Assembly (NCBI GenBank): GCA_900318145.1
Contig: ONJM01000001.1
Location: forward strand, 248,001-312,000
DNA from: an uncultured Eubacteriales bacterium
GTDB lineage: Bacteria; Bacillota; Clostridia; Christensenellales; Aristaeellaceae
DNA: 64,000 nucleotides
Direction of reading: 5' to 3'
Both the position numbers and the translations under genes were made by a program. This document shows, piece by piece, positions 35,477 to 44,553 of the stretch (position 1 is its first letter; every line of letters starts with the position of its first letter). The notes beneath the pieces were generated by a model. It was not told the DNA's origin. It was given only the letters and a program-made list of their open reading frames with translations, and ran no database searches.

Positions 35477-37261
35477 ATGCAGAACAGAACACATACCTGC
35501 AGTGAGCTGCGGATCGGAAACGCCGGGGAAAAGGTACGCCTGAGCGGCTGGGTGGAGAACGTCCGGGAAGTGGGCGGAAACCTGGCCTTCATCGTCCTGC
35601 GGGATTTTTACGGATGCACGCAGCTTGTGGCCGAGGATGAGAAAATCCTCAATATTTTCCTGGGACTGAACAAGGAGAGCGTCGTTTCCGTGACCGGTAC
35701 GGTCCGGGAACGCGCCAGCAAAAACCCGAAAATGGAAACCGGAGACATTGAGGTTGTTCCGGACAGCGTTGAGGTGCTCGGCAAGTGCCGCTACAACGCG
35801 CTGCCCTTCCAGATCAGCCGCAGCAGGGAAGCAGATGAAAGCATCCGCCTGAAATACCGCTACCTGGACCTGCGCAACCCCGAGGTAAAAAAGAACATTG
35901 TGCTGCGGTGCAACGTGGTTTCCGCGCTGCGGCAGGCGATGACAGAACACGGTTTCCTGGAGATTACCACACCGATCCTGACGGCTTCCTCCCCGGAAGG
36001 CGCGCGGGATTACCTGGTTCCTGCCCGGAAGCATCCCGGCATGTTTTATGCGCTGCCGCAGGCGCCTCAGCAGTTCAAACAGCTGCTGATGACCAGCGGA
36101 TTCGACCGCTACTTCCAGATCGCCCCCTGCTTCCGGGATGAGGACGCCCGGGGCGACCGGAGCCCCGGCGAGTTCTATCAGCTGGACATGGAAATGGCTT
36201 TCGCGGGACAGGAGGACGTTTTTTCCGTGATGGAGGATGTGCTTCCGCCGGTTTTTGCCCGTTTCGGGAAATACCACAAGGCTTCCCCGGCACCGTTCCG
36301 GAGGATTCCGTACCTTGAAGCCATGGAGACTTACGGCACGGACAAACCGGACCTCCGGATCGACCTGACGGTGAAGGATGTGACCTCCCTGATGGAAGGC
36401 TGCGGCTTCGGGCCTTTCGAGGGAAATATTGTGAAGGCTGTTCCCGTGACGGATTTTACCGCGACCAGGAAGCAGATCGACAAGCTGTGCGCCGACGCGG
36501 AAGTGGTAAGCGGAAACAAATCCTACTGGTTCAGGCTGGACGAAAACGGTGAAATCACCGGCGGTATCGCCAAATTCCTGCAGGACAGGAAAGAGGAACT
36601 GATCCGCGCGCTGGATCTGCGGCCCAATACCTTTGTGGCGCTGTCCACGGGAAAGAAGGGCGCGGCGCAGAAGACCGCCGGCGTACTGATCCGCAAGCTG
36701 GGCGAGCTGTGCCCGAACCATATGGACGCGGAACAGTATGTTTTCTGCTGGATCGTCGATTTCCCGATGTACGAGATCGGCGAGGAAAGCGGGGAACTGG
36801 AATTCTGCCACAATCCTTTCTCCATGCCCAACGGCGGCCTGGACATCCTGAACAAGGCGACGGCAGGCGAAGTGGATCCCCTGGAAATCACCGCTTTCCA
36901 GTACGACCTGGTATGCAACGGCGTGGAGCTTTCCTCCGGCGCCGTGCGGAACCATGATCCGGAAATCATGATCAAGGCGTTCGAGATGGTACGGCTGGGC
37001 GAAGACGACGTGAAGGCCAAATTTCCCGCCATGTACAACGCTTTCTGCTACGGCGCGCCGCCGCACGCGGGCATCGCTCCCGGCGTGGACCGGATGGTGA
37101 TGCTGCTGGCCGGCGAGGAATCCATCCGCGAAGTGATTCCTTTCCCGATGAACAAGAACGCCCAGGACGTGATGATGGGCGCGCCCGGCCCGGTCGAGGA
37201 CCGTCAGCTGGAGGAACTCCATATCCGGGTGACGGAAGAGAAAAAAGCGGAGGACGCGTGA
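35477..37261 (+). CDS. aspS: Aspartyl-tRNA synthetase (bacterial long form)
   Basis: A 594-residue class II synthetase. The N-terminal OB fold reads tRNA (RLSGWVENVREVGGNLAFI). The catalytic core has YFQIAPCFRDEDARGDRSPG as motif 2 and GIAPGVDRMVMLLAG as motif 3, with the bacterial GAD insertion near 290-420. It charges tRNA-Asp; whether it also mis-charges tRNA-Asn depends on GatCAB, not seen here. It is co-transcribed with hisS. Confidence 0.97.
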   Translation: MQNRTHTCSELRIGNAGEKVRLSGWVENVREVGGNLAFIVLRDFYGCTQLVAEDEKILNIFLGLNKESVVSVTGTVRERASKNPKMETGDIEVVPDSVEVLGKCRYNALPFQISRSREADESIRLKYRYLDLRNPEVKKNIVLRCNVVSALRQAMTEHGFLEITTPILTASSPEGARDYLVPARKHPGMFYALPQAPQQFKQLLMTSGFDRYFQIAPCFRDEDARGDRSPGEFYQLDMEMAFAGQEDVFSVMEDVLPPVFARFGKYHKASPAPFRRIPYLEAMETYGTDKPDLRIDLTVKDVTSLMEGCGFGPFEGNIVKAVPVTDFTATRKQIDKLCADAEVVSGNKSYWFRLDENGEITGGIAKFLQDRKEELIRALDLRPNTFVALSTGKKGAAQKTAGVLIRKLGELCPNHMDAEQYVFCWIVDFPMYEIGEESGELEFCHNPFSMPNGGLDILNKATAGEVDPLEITAFQYDLVCNGVELSSGAVRNHDPEIMIKAFEMVRLGEDDVKAKFPAMYNAFCYGAPPHAGIAPGVDRMVMLLAGEESIREVIPFPMNKNAQDVMMGAPGPVEDRQLEELHIRVTEEKKAEDA

Positions 37262-37274
37262 AGATTTCCGTCAG

Positions 37275-37303
37275 TTGTCAAGTACGGCGAAGTCTGATAT
37301 AAT
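37275..37303 (+). promoter_or_regulatory. Promoter of the Asp23-AmaP-nusB run
   Basis: TTGTCA (37275-37280), a 17-base spacer and TATAAT (37298-37303), 38 bases before the Asp23 gene, whose site is AGGAGG. Confidence 0.8.
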
Positions 37304-37341
37304 ATAATGAAGCAGAAGCTCCCATAAAGGAGGAACAAAAC

Positions 37342-37941
37342 ATGGCCGCCAGGAAAGATCTGAACAGTACGCTGCCCCAGACCGCGGACAACGACACGAC
37401 GCCTTCCGCAAAGATTACCTACGCGAACGAGGTCGTCGCAATCATCGCCGGGCTTGCCGCAAACGAGGTTGAGGGCATTGCCGGGATGTGCAGCGTCAGC
37501 GGCAATATCCTGAATAAAAACAGGAATGTCACCAAGGGTGTGAAGGTCGAAATCGGCACGGAAGAAGCAGCGGTGGATCTGTACGTGATTGTCGAATACG
37601 GCACGCCGATCCAGCGCGCCGCCATGGACGCGCAGGAGAACGTGCGCAAGGCAATCGAATCCATGACCGGGCTGCATGTGGTCCGGGTTGACGTGCATGT
37701 GCAGGGCGTAAGCTTTGAAAAGGAAAACAGCACGCTGCTGCAGTCAGGCGCGCAGAGCGCCGCACTGGAAGCCGGCGATGCTGAGCCCGAAAAGCTGGAG
37801 GAACCGGCGCCGGAACCCGAACCGGAAAAATCCGCGGAACCGGTGAAGCCGGCGAAAACAAGCCGCAAAAACAGCAAAGCAAAAAAGGAGGAAGCCGAAC
37901 CGGCAGAGGAAGAAAAACCCTCTGAATCCGAAGAAGCCTGA
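37342..37941 (+). CDS. Asp23/Gls24-family envelope stress protein with acidic tail
   Basis: A 199-residue protein. The Asp23 domain covers about 22-128 (KITYANEVVAIIAGLAANEV, VRVDVHVQGV). Such proteins are tethered to the membrane by AmaP, encoded next. Residues about 140-199 are an extra tail rich in Glu, Pro, Ala and Lys (EEPAPEPEPEKSAEPVKPAK), probably disordered and absent from ordinary family members of 110-150 residues. A hairpin follows the gene, then AmaP. Confidence 0.92.
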   Translation: MAARKDLNSTLPQTADNDTTPSAKITYANEVVAIIAGLAANEVEGIAGMCSVSGNILNKNRNVTKGVKVEIGTEEAAVDLYVIVEYGTPIQRAAMDAQENVRKAIESMTGLHVVRVDVHVQGVSFEKENSTLLQSGAQSAALEAGDAEPEKLEEPAPEPEPEKSAEPVKPAKTSRKNSKAKKEEAEPAEEEKPSESEEA

Positions 37942-37950
37942 TCCGTTTCT

Positions 37951-37976
37951 GACAGAGGAGGGTTCCTCTGTCTTTC
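37951..37976 (+). terminator. Intercistronic hairpin between Asp23 and AmaP genes
   Basis: GACAGAGGA (37951-37959) pairs with TCCTCTGTC (37964-37972) around GGGT, followed by TTTCTGACTTTTCC. It is probably a partial terminator that keeps Asp23 more abundant than its anchor. Confidence 0.6.
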
Positions 37977-38014
37977 TGACTTTTCCGGGAAAGAACGAAC
38001 AGGAGGACTGAACC

Positions 38015-38986
38015 ATGAGAATACGCATTTTGGACCGCATTCTGGTTGCGATTGCAGGGCTGTTTCTGGTAGCCGCCTGCTCAGCGCTTGCGGCGCAGGT
38101 GTTTTTCGGGCAGGATGTGATCGGCCTTGCCGCAAAGCTGCTGACGACAGGGAGCGTACGCCGGAAGATTGTGATCGGTGTCATTGCCGGTATCCTGCTG
38201 GTGATCGGGCTTTACTGCGTGCTGATGCTGTTCCGTCACCGGAGACGGCATGACAAATTCATCCTGCAGAAGATGGAAACCGGTGAACTGGCGATTTCCC
38301 TGAATACGCTGGAAACCATGGTAAAAAAATGTGTGGAGCAGCATGACGAAATCAAGACGGACAGCATCAAACTGGAGAACCAGCGGGACGGTCTGCTGAT
38401 CCGGATCCGCGGAACGGTTGCGGGAGGCATCAGTATTCCGCTGACCGCCGATACCCTGCAGCGCCAGGTGAAGCAGTATGTGACAGCCTGCAGCGGCGTT
38501 GAGGTCAAGGGGATCCGGATCCAGATCGAGGCGTCCGGCGAGGACGCGAAGGACGCACCCTTCGCCATCGAACCGCCGACGGGCAACCGGCTGGGCCGGG
38601 GTGAGGAACCCGCCGAAGCGGAAAAGGAAGAAGAACCGGCTCCGGCTGCTTCCGCTGAAACATCTGCGGAACCTGCAGCGGAAGCTCAGGCAGAGCCGGA
38701 GACTCCCGCCGCGGGCGAAGAAGCGGCGGCCGCCGCCGCGATGGCCGCTGCGGAAAACCTGATGCAGGATCTTGATACTGATGACGACCGGCCGATTCAT
38801 CAGCGGCTGTTCAGCACGAAGGAAGAACCCTGCATTATGCCGCTTCCGCCGGAAAACACGGCCCCTGCCGCTGACGGGGAAAGCACGGAAACAGCGGACG
38901 TACCCGCGGAAGAAAAGAAAGAGGACATACCGGAACAGCCTGAAACCGGCGCTCCGGAGGATGTAAAAGGAGAGGATCAGAAATGA
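38015..38986 (+). CDS. amaP: AmaP-like alkaline shock response membrane anchor protein
   Basis: A 323-residue protein. Two N-terminal helices (about 8-32 and 50-74) form the hairpin typical of AmaP, with a basic stretch RHRRRHDK after them. The Asp23-like domain spans about 80-175 (SLNTLETMVKKCVEQ, GVEVKGIRIQIEA). Residues about 190-323 form a long Glu/Ala/Pro-rich tail, much longer than in staphylococcal AmaP (about 180 residues). It should hold the Asp23 protein at the membrane. The end overlaps the DUF2273 gene by 4 bases. Confidence 0.88.
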   Translation: MRIRILDRILVAIAGLFLVAACSALAAQVFFGQDVIGLAAKLLTTGSVRRKIVIGVIAGILLVIGLYCVLMLFRHRRRHDKFILQKMETGELAISLNTLETMVKKCVEQHDEIKTDSIKLENQRDGLLIRIRGTVAGGISIPLTADTLQRQVKQYVTACSGVEVKGIRIQIEASGEDAKDAPFAIEPPTGNRLGRGEEPAEAEKEEEPAPAASAETSAEPAAEAQAEPETPAAGEEAAAAAAMAAAENLMQDLDTDDDRPIHQRLFSTKEEPCIMPLPPENTAPAADGESTETADVPAEEKKEDIPEQPETGAPEDVKGEDQK

Positions 38987-39309
38987 AAAAGCTGAAAATG
39001 GGAACGCCTCTGGCAGGAATTATCTTTGGTGCCGCACTGGTCGCGATCGCCGTACTGATCATGCTGATCGGCTTCTGGAAAGTGCTGCTGCTTGTCGCGC
39101 TGTTTGCCATCGGCTATTTCATCGGCACGGTGGAGAATAAGCAGGAATTCCTGCGGGATACGGCCAACAAGATCATTCCCGCGAAGGAAGCCAAGATGAT
39201 TGATATCAAGAGCGAGATTACCCGGGAACAGGAAGAAAAGCAGGAAGAATCCGCTGTGCCGGAAGAAGAACCGGCAGAAGCGGAAGAAGAAACTGAAGAC
39301 GGAGAATAA
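38983..39309 (+). CDS. DUF2273 family small membrane protein
   Basis: A 108-residue protein. Two close hydrophobic segments (about 10-32 and 32-50: GFWKVLLLVALFAIGYFIGT) match DUF2273, the usual neighbour of Asp23/AmaP. The remaining 55 residues end in an acidic run (EEEPAEAEEETEDGE). The ATG overlaps the AmaP stop (ATGA). It probably assembles with AmaP; no biochemical role is known. Confidence 0.88.
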   Translation: MKKLKMGTPLAGIIFGAALVAIAVLIMLIGFWKVLLLVALFAIGYFIGTVENKQEFLRDTANKIIPAKEAKMIDIKSEITREQEEKQEESAVPEEEPAEAEEETEDGE

Positions 39310-39314
39310 AACAC

Positions 39315-39761
39315 ATGTCCAGAACAACCGCGCGGTCCGCCGCCATGCAGATGATCTTCGAGAAGGTCTCGGGAGGCCAGGGCGGAGAGGATACGCTGAA
39401 ACTGGTTTATGACGAACTGCGGGAATACGGCGTTCCCGGCGGACGAGCCATAGGGGACGGGGAACCCGACGAGGAGGACCGCGAATACATTTCAGAAGCC
39501 TTCAACGGAGTGCTCAGCCATCTGGAGGAGCTGGACGCCCTGATCGGAAAAACCGCGAAGGGCTGGGCGACAGAACGGATGTCCCTGGTGGATCTTACCG
39601 TGCTGCGGCTCGCGGTATGGGAGATTCTTTACAATCCGGATATTCCGGACAATGTTTCCGTCGCGGAGGCGCTGGAGCTGACGGAGCAGTATTCCGATCC
39701 GGCGGACAAACCTTTTGTCAACGGAATCCTGGGGACGATTATACGGGAAAAGACCGTATGA
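39315..39761 (+). CDS. nusB: Transcription antitermination factor NusB
   Basis: A 148-residue all-helical RNA-binding protein. SRTTARSAAMQMIFEKVSGG is the start of the fold; WATERMSLVDLTVLRLAVWE and the final FVNGILGTIIREK are conserved NusB blocks. With NusE it binds boxA in rRNA operons. It lies 5 bases after the DUF2273 gene, as is common in Bacillota, and its stop overlaps the next ATG. Confidence 0.95.
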   Translation: MSRTTARSAAMQMIFEKVSGGQGGEDTLKLVYDELREYGVPGGRAIGDGEPDEEDREYISEAFNGVLSHLEELDALIGKTAKGWATERMSLVDLTVLRLAVWEILYNPDIPDNVSVAEALELTEQYSDPADKPFVNGILGTIIREKTV

Positions 39762-40714
39762 ACAGAGCGGTACTGGGACTGGATACCAGCAACTACAGAA
39801 CAAGCGCTGCACTGCTGAGCGAAGAGGGAAAAATACTCCTGAATTACAGAGAGCTGCTGCCTGTTGCCCCGGGGGAACGGGGGCTTCGCCAGAACGAAGC
39901 GGTGTTTGCCCATCTCAGGCAGCTGGCCGCGGCGGAGGACCTCCTGCGGCAGGCGGCGCATGGTTTCAGCATCTCCGCTGTCGCCGCAAGCACAGCCCCC
40001 CGGGACGGTACAGAATCCTATATGCCGGTATTTATGGCAGGCGCTTCCTTCGGACGGCTTACAGCCGCCGCGCTGGGAGTGCCTTTTATCGGCACGACGC
40101 ATCAGCGGGGCCATCTGGAGGCGGCAAAAGCCGGAACGGTACTGGAAAACACAGCGGAATATCTTGCGCTGCACCTTTCCGGAGGCACGACGGACCTGCT
40201 GGAGGTACGGGAAGATACTGTTACGCAGATCGGCGGAAGCCTGGATCTGCACGCGGGGCAGCTGGTGGACCGGGCCGGCGTCGCAATGGGGCTGTCCTTT
40301 CCGGCAGGACCGGAACTGGAGGCGCTGGCGGAAAGGGGCCGGAGCGAAGGACGCCTGGGATGCAGCATGGAGAACGGCGGGTTGTTCTGCCACTTCAGCG
40401 GCGCGGAAAGCCAGGCACAGCGCTGGATCCGGGACGGCCGCATTTCACGGGAGGATATCTCCCGGGAGATTTATGACCTGCTTGCCCGGACGGTGCTGCG
40501 GATGCTTGCGGCGGGAGCCGGGAAAACCGGGTTCAGACAGGCCCTGGTGACCGGCGGCGTCGCGTCCTCCACATTGTTCCGGCAGATGCTGACGGTACGC
40601 GCGAAAGGCCGGCGGGACGCACCGCAGATCGTTTTCGGCAAGCCGGAAATGAGTGGCGACAACGCGGTGGGCGTGGCCCGGATCGCGCTGCGCACAATCC
40701 GGGAAAAAGCGTAA
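39758..40714 (+). CDS. TsaD/Kae1-like ASKHA-fold protein (clostridial paralogue)
   Basis: A 318-residue protein with the ASKHA nucleotide-binding fold. [13 protein letters not shown] is the first phosphate loop, [10 protein letters not shown] holds an HxxxH pair matching the metal site of Tsa[13 protein letters not shown] is the second phosphate loop, and [13 protein letters not shown] and [13 protein letters not shown] close the site. True TsaD makes t6A in tRNA. This shorter, diverged form beside nusB is a known clostridial paralogue type whose task is not settled. A canonical tsaD is expected elsewhere. The ATG overlaps the nusB stop. Confidence 0.82.
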   Translation: MNRAVLGLDTSNYRTSAALLSEEGKILLNYRELLPVAPGERGLRQNEAVFAHLRQLAAAEDLLRQAAHGFSISAVAASTAPRDGTESYMPVFMAGASFGRLTAAALGVPFIGTTHQRGHLEAAKAGTVLENTAEYLALHLSGGTTDLLEVREDTVTQIGGSLDLHAGQLVDRAGVAMGLSFPAGPELEALAERGRSEGRLGCSMENGGLFCHFSGAESQAQRWIRDGRISREDISREIYDLLARTVLRMLAAGAGKTGFRQALVTGGVASSTLFRQMLTVRAKGRRDAPQIVFGKPEMSGDNAVGVARIALRTIREKA

Positions 40715-40739
40715 AGAACAACAAACGGAGTGGAGAGAA

Positions 40740-41594
40740 ATGGCAGCGAATATTCTGGACGGAAAAGCGATTTCGGCGGAACTGAAAGTGAAGGTGGCGG
40801 AACGGGTGGCCGCACTGAAAGCGCGCGGCGTGACGCCCGGGCTGGCCGTGATCCTGGTGGGCAACGATCCAGCCAGCGAGATTTATGTGCGGAACAAGGG
40901 AAAAGGCTGCGAGGAAACGGGAATGCTTTCCAGAACCGTCCGGATGGACGCGGATACAACGCAGGAAGCGCTGGAAGCTGAGATTGAAAAGCTGAATGAA
41001 GATCCGGACATTCACGGCATTCTGGTGCAGCTGCCGCTGCCGAAGCACCTGAATGAGCAGGCGGCGCTTTCACGGATCCTTCCCGAAAAGGATGTGGACG
41101 GGTTTCACCTGATGAACGTGGGCCGCCTGGCCGCCGGCGCGGAAGGAGTGGTTCCCTGCACGCCCAAGGGCGCGCTGTATATGCTTCAGTCCGCAGGAAT
41201 TGAACTTGCCGGAAAGGAAGCGGTGGTGATCGGCCGGAGCAACATCGTCGGAAAACCGATGGCCATGCTGCTGCTGCAGCAGAACTGTACCGTGACAGTC
41301 TGCCACAGCAAAACGAAGAACCTGAAAGAGCACACCAGACAGGCGGATATCCTGGTTTCCGCGGTAGGAAAGCCCCATTTTGTGACAGCGGACATGGTCA
41401 AGCCGGGTGCTGTTGTGGTGGACGTGGGCATCAACCGGGTGGACGGAAAGGTCATCGGCGATGTGGACTTCGAACAGGTGAAAGAAATTGCCGGATGGAT
41501 TACGCCGGTTCCGGGCGGTGTCGGGCGGATGACGATCGCCATGCTGCTCTCCAATACCGCGGACGCTGCCGAAAGGACCCTGAACCGTGAGTGA
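40740..41594 (+). CDS. folD: Bifunctional methylenetetrahydrofolate dehydrogenase/cyclohydrolase
   Basis: A 284-residue enzyme of one-carbon metabolism. It starts at ATG 40740 after a GGAGTGGAGAG site. Catalytic [13 protein letters not shown] carries the lysine near residue 55, [13 protein letters not shown] and [10 protein letters not shown] bind folate, [17 protein letters not shown] binds NADP, and [16 protein letters not shown] is the C-terminal signature. The end overlaps xseA by 8 bases. folD-xseA-xseB-ispA is a frequent order in Clostridia. Confidence 0.96.
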   Translation: MAANILDGKAISAELKVKVAERVAALKARGVTPGLAVILVGNDPASEIYVRNKGKGCEETGMLSRTVRMDADTTQEALEAEIEKLNEDPDIHGILVQLPLPKHLNEQAALSRILPEKDVDGFHLMNVGRLAAGAEGVVPCTPKGALYMLQSAGIELAGKEAVVIGRSNIVGKPMAMLLLQQNCTVTVCHSKTKNLKEHTRQADILVSAVGKPHFVTADMVKPGAVVVDVGINRVDGKVIGDVDFEQVKEIAGWITPVPGGVGRMTIAMLLSNTADAAERTLNRE

Positions 41595-42870
41595 GACCGG
41601 AGGAATCACCGTATCGCAGCTGAATCTGATCATTGCGGAGGCAATCCGCAGGGACCCGAGGATCCGCAGCGTAACGGTAAGGGGCGAAATCAGCGGATTC
41701 AGGCACCATCTCGCGTCCGGACACTGGTACTTTTCCATGAAGGACGCGGATTCAGCCATCAGCTGCGTCATGTTCAGGCAGAATACGTTCCATGCCCGGA
41801 TAAAGCCGCGGGACGGGGACGCTGTCGCGGCGACCGGATACGTGGACGCGTACCCGAAGAACGGAACATACCAGCTGTACGTGACAGGCCTCCGGCCGGA
41901 CGGGACCGGGGATATGTATATCCGGTTTGAGGAACTGAAGCGGCGGCTGAACGCGGAGGGCCTTTTTGACCCGGCACGGAAGCGCGTACTGCCCATGATG
42001 CCGCGGAAAGTGGCTGTGGTTACCTCGGGAAGCGGAGCGGCCTGGCATGACATTCTGAATGTTTCAGGCATGCGGTGCCCTTCGGTACCGATTGTGCTGA
42101 TCCCGGTAACGGTTCAGGGTGAAAAGGCCGCCCCGGAAATTGCGGCGGGAATCCGAACGGCCTGCGAAAAAACAGACGCGGATGTACTGATTGTCGCGAG
42201 GGGCGGCGGATCCGCGGAAGACCTGTGGTGCTTCAACGATGAAGAAGTCGCGCGGGCTGTTGCCACCAGCCGGATACCGGTGGTTTCCGGCGTGGGGCAT
42301 GAGATCGATACCACCATCTGCGACCTGGCGGCGGATGTGCGGGCTTCCACCCCGAGCAACGCCGCGGAGATCGTTTTTCCGGACCGGAAGGAGCTCAGGG
42401 GGCGAACGGGGCAGATCCGGCTCGGACTGCGGCGGGCTGCGGAAGCACAGCTGGCAGCCGCGTGGACAGAAGTGCGCCGGTGCAATATCCGGCTGGCGGC
42501 GGCAAGCCCGGAACGGCGTGTCGGCAAACTGCTGTCCGGCAGCGCACTGGAAAGGGAGAAGCTGAATCACGCGGTGCGGATCCGTCTGGACGGCGCTGCA
42601 GCGAAACTGATGAACGCCGGAAAAGAACTGGCAGGCACGGCGCAGCGAAGAACGGAATCCGCACAGATGAGGATTCTCCGGATCCGGGAGCGGCTGGAGG
42701 CGATCAACCCGATGGGCGTGCTGGAGAGAGGATATTCGCTGGTGACAGACCGCGCGGGGAATATTCTCACAGGTTCACAACAGGCACGGGATGCGGAAGA
42801 CATCACCGTCCGGTTTGCGGACGGAGCCGTGGAAGCGGCCGTGAAGAAAGACGGGGTGCGGAACAATTGA
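41587..42870 (+). CDS. xseA: Exodeoxyribonuclease VII, large subunit
   Basis: A 427-residue nuclease subunit with a GTG start at 41587 inside the end of folD. The N-terminal OB fold ([20 protein letters not shown]) is followed by the catalytic domain with [19 protein letters not shown] and [16 protein letters not shown], then a coiled-coil region (about 275-380). It degrades single-stranded DNA with the small subunit. The stop overlaps the TTG of xseB by 3 bases. Confidence 0.95.
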   Translation: MSETGGITVSQLNLIIAEAIRRDPRIRSVTVRGEISGFRHHLASGHWYFSMKDADSAISCVMFRQNTFHARIKPRDGDAVAATGYVDAYPKNGTYQLYVTGLRPDGTGDMYIRFEELKRRLNAEGLFDPARKRVLPMMPRKVAVVTSGSGAAWHDILNVSGMRCPSVPIVLIPVTVQGEKAAPEIAAGIRTACEKTDADVLIVARGGGSAEDLWCFNDEEVARAVATSRIPVVSGVGHEIDTTICDLAADVRASTPSNAAEIVFPDRKELRGRTGQIRLGLRRAAEAQLAAAWTEVRRCNIRLAAASPERRVGKLLSGSALEREKLNHAVRIRLDGAAAKLMNAGKELAGTAQRRTESAQMRILRIRERLEAINPMGVLERGYSLVTDRAGNILTGSQQARDAEDITVRFADGAVEAAVKKDGVRNN

Positions 42871-43100
42871 GTGAACAGGAAGAAAAGAAAGCGCTCAGCT
42901 TTGAGGAACGGCTGCAGCAGGTACAGGAAATCACCGGCAGGATTGAGAGCGGCGCGCTGCCGCTGGAGGACGCGGTGAAGGAATACGAACGGGGCATGAA
43001 AATGCTCGGGGAACTGGACGGCGAGCTGAGCGACATGAACCGCCGTGTGACCGTACTGCAGAACGGCCGGGAAACGGAGGCGCCGCATGAGGACGTATAA
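42867..43100 (+). CDS. xseB: Exodeoxyribonuclease VII, small subunit
   Basis: A 77-residue subunit starting at TTG 42867, which overlaps the xseA TGA. No ATG or GTG is in frame before the conserved FEERLQQVQEITGRIESGAL. LPLEDAVKEYERGMKML is the family signature and the C-terminus is short and charged. The end overlaps ispA by 14 bases. Overlap on both sides ties its amount to xseA. The weak TTG start is plausible because many small subunits bind one large subunit but reinitiation is efficient. Confidence 0.92.
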   Translation: MSEQEEKKALSFEERLQQVQEITGRIESGALPLEDAVKEYERGMKMLGELDGELSDMNRRVTVLQNGRETEAPHEDV

Positions 43101-43962
43101 CGAATACCGGAGCATGGCGGAGGAAGCGCTGATTCCCGCGCTTTCCTCCCTCGGACAGATTCCGTCCCCGCTGCTGGAAGCAATGTGCTACAGCCTGCAG
43201 GGGGGCGGGAAAAGAATCCGCCCGGTTCTGCTGCTTGCTGCCTGCGAGATGGCGGGAGGAAACGCGGAGGACGCGCTGCCATTCGCCTGCGCGCTGGAAA
43301 TGGTACACACCTACAGCCTGATTCACGACGATCTGCCGGCGATGGACAACGACGACCTGCGCCGGGGACAACCCACCAACCACAAGGTGTACGGGGAGAG
43401 TATCGCGATTCTCGCGGGAGACGGACTGCTGAACGCCGCTATGGAAGTGATGGCAGCCGCCGCGGTGAAATCCGGCCGCCCGGAGGGGATCCGAGCCGCG
43501 GAAACCATTATGCGGCACGCCGGCGTCACCGGAATGATCGCGGGCCAGACGGCGGACATAACCTCTGAAGGAAAGACTCCCAGGGAAGACACGGTGCGCT
43601 ATATTCATGAGCACAAAACGTCCGACCTGCTGGAGGCAGCCGTTGAGGCCGGCCTGATCCTGGGCGGGGCATCGGAGGAGCAGGTTGCCGCGGGACATGA
43701 ATACGCCCTGCATACCGGATTGGCGTTTCAGATGACGGACGACCTGCTGGATGTGACAGGAAGCGCGGCGGAGCTTGGGAAAAACCCGGGCAAGGACGCG
43801 GACCAGAACAAGATGACCTGGGTGGCGCTGCGCGGCGCGGAAGGAACAGCGGAGGATGCCTGCCGTGAAGCGGAACTCGCCCTGAACGCACTGCGGAAGC
43901 TGCCGTGGGATACGGAATTTTTCAAAGCATTCACGGAAAGCCTGCCGGGACGAAAGAAATGA
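43087..43962 (+). CDS. ispA: Polyprenyl synthetase, farnesyl/geranylgeranyl diphosphate synthase type
   Basis: A 291-residue prenyltransferase. The first Asp-rich motif is LIHDDLPAMDNDDLRRG (about 78-94) and the second is FQMTDDLLDVTG. GGGKRIRPVLLL binds diphosphate. It condenses isopentenyl units with allylic diphosphates for quinones, carrier lipids or other isoprenoids. The residues just before the first Asp motif (MVHTYSL) suggest a farnesyl-length product. The ATG lies inside the end of xseB. Confidence 0.93.
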   Translation: MRTYNEYRSMAEEALIPALSSLGQIPSPLLEAMCYSLQGGGKRIRPVLLLAACEMAGGNAEDALPFACALEMVHTYSLIHDDLPAMDNDDLRRGQPTNHKVYGESIAILAGDGLLNAAMEVMAAAAVKSGRPEGIRAAETIMRHAGVTGMIAGQTADITSEGKTPREDTVRYIHEHKTSDLLEAAVEAGLILGGASEEQVAAGHEYALHTGLAFQMTDDLLDVTGSAAELGKNPGKDADQNKMTWVALRGAEGTAEDACREAELALNALRKLPWDTEFFKAFTESLPGRKK

Positions 43963-43998
43963 CGGAATATTCAGAAATAAGATCGGAGGTCAAACAAA

Positions 43999-44547
43999 AT
44001 GCAGGACCACTTTATGGAAGAAGTCGTAACGAAGCACAGGGACGGAATCAACCGTATCCTGTACATGATCAGCTGGATTGTAATTGTTCTTTCCGGTTTC
44101 GTGGCTGTATTTATGTTCTCTTTTGTCAGCCGGGGACTGACTACCGGCGCGTTTGACTGGATCAGCCTGATCATGATGCTGCTGAGCGGAGGCATATGCG
44201 CTTATACCTATTTCTTCCACGACCGGCTGATGACCGAATACGAATACACTTTCACGAACGGCGCGCTGGATTTTGCCGAGGTCTACAACAACAAGAAACG
44301 GAAATCCCTCGGAAGCCTGAACGTGCGGAATGTGGAGTGCTTCGCAAAGGTGAATTCCGACGTTTTCAACCGGTATGTAAATATGCCGGGCATCAAACGG
44401 ATGAACTGGTTCCTGAACCGGGAAGCTGAACTGTATTTCTTCTATTTCACGAAGGACCAGGACAAGAAAATGATCATTCTTGAACCGAGCGATGAACTGG
44501 TGGACTATATCCGCAAATATGTTCCCAGAGACGCGTACCGGGGGTAA
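43999..44547 (+). CDS. Small membrane protein, possibly DUF6106 family
   Basis: A 182-residue protein with two helices (about 20-44 and 53-72) after a short cytosolic start (MQDHFMEEVVTKHRDGINR). A soluble domain of about 110 residues follows (YEYTFTNGALDFAEVYNNKKRK, NWFLNREAELYFFYFTKDQ). The layout resembles proteins named DUF6106 in clostridial genomes; that link is from memory and tentative. It sits between ispA and a cysteine desulfurase gene, 6 bases before the latter. Function unknown. Confidence 0.7.
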   Translation: MQDHFMEEVVTKHRDGINRILYMISWIVIVLSGFVAVFMFSFVSRGLTTGAFDWISLIMMLLSGGICAYTYFFHDRLMTEYEYTFTNGALDFAEVYNNKKRKSLGSLNVRNVECFAKVNSDVFNRYVNMPGIKRMNWFLNREAELYFFYFTKDQDKKMIILEPSDELVDYIRKYVPRDAYRG

Positions 44548-44553
44548 AACGGA

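Noticed and set aside
38501-38985. Frameshift or misassembly because of low-complexity Ala/Glu/Pro sequence at the end of AmaP
   Set aside because: The frame stays open and overlaps the next gene by a normal ATGA; the tail composition matches those of its neighbours.
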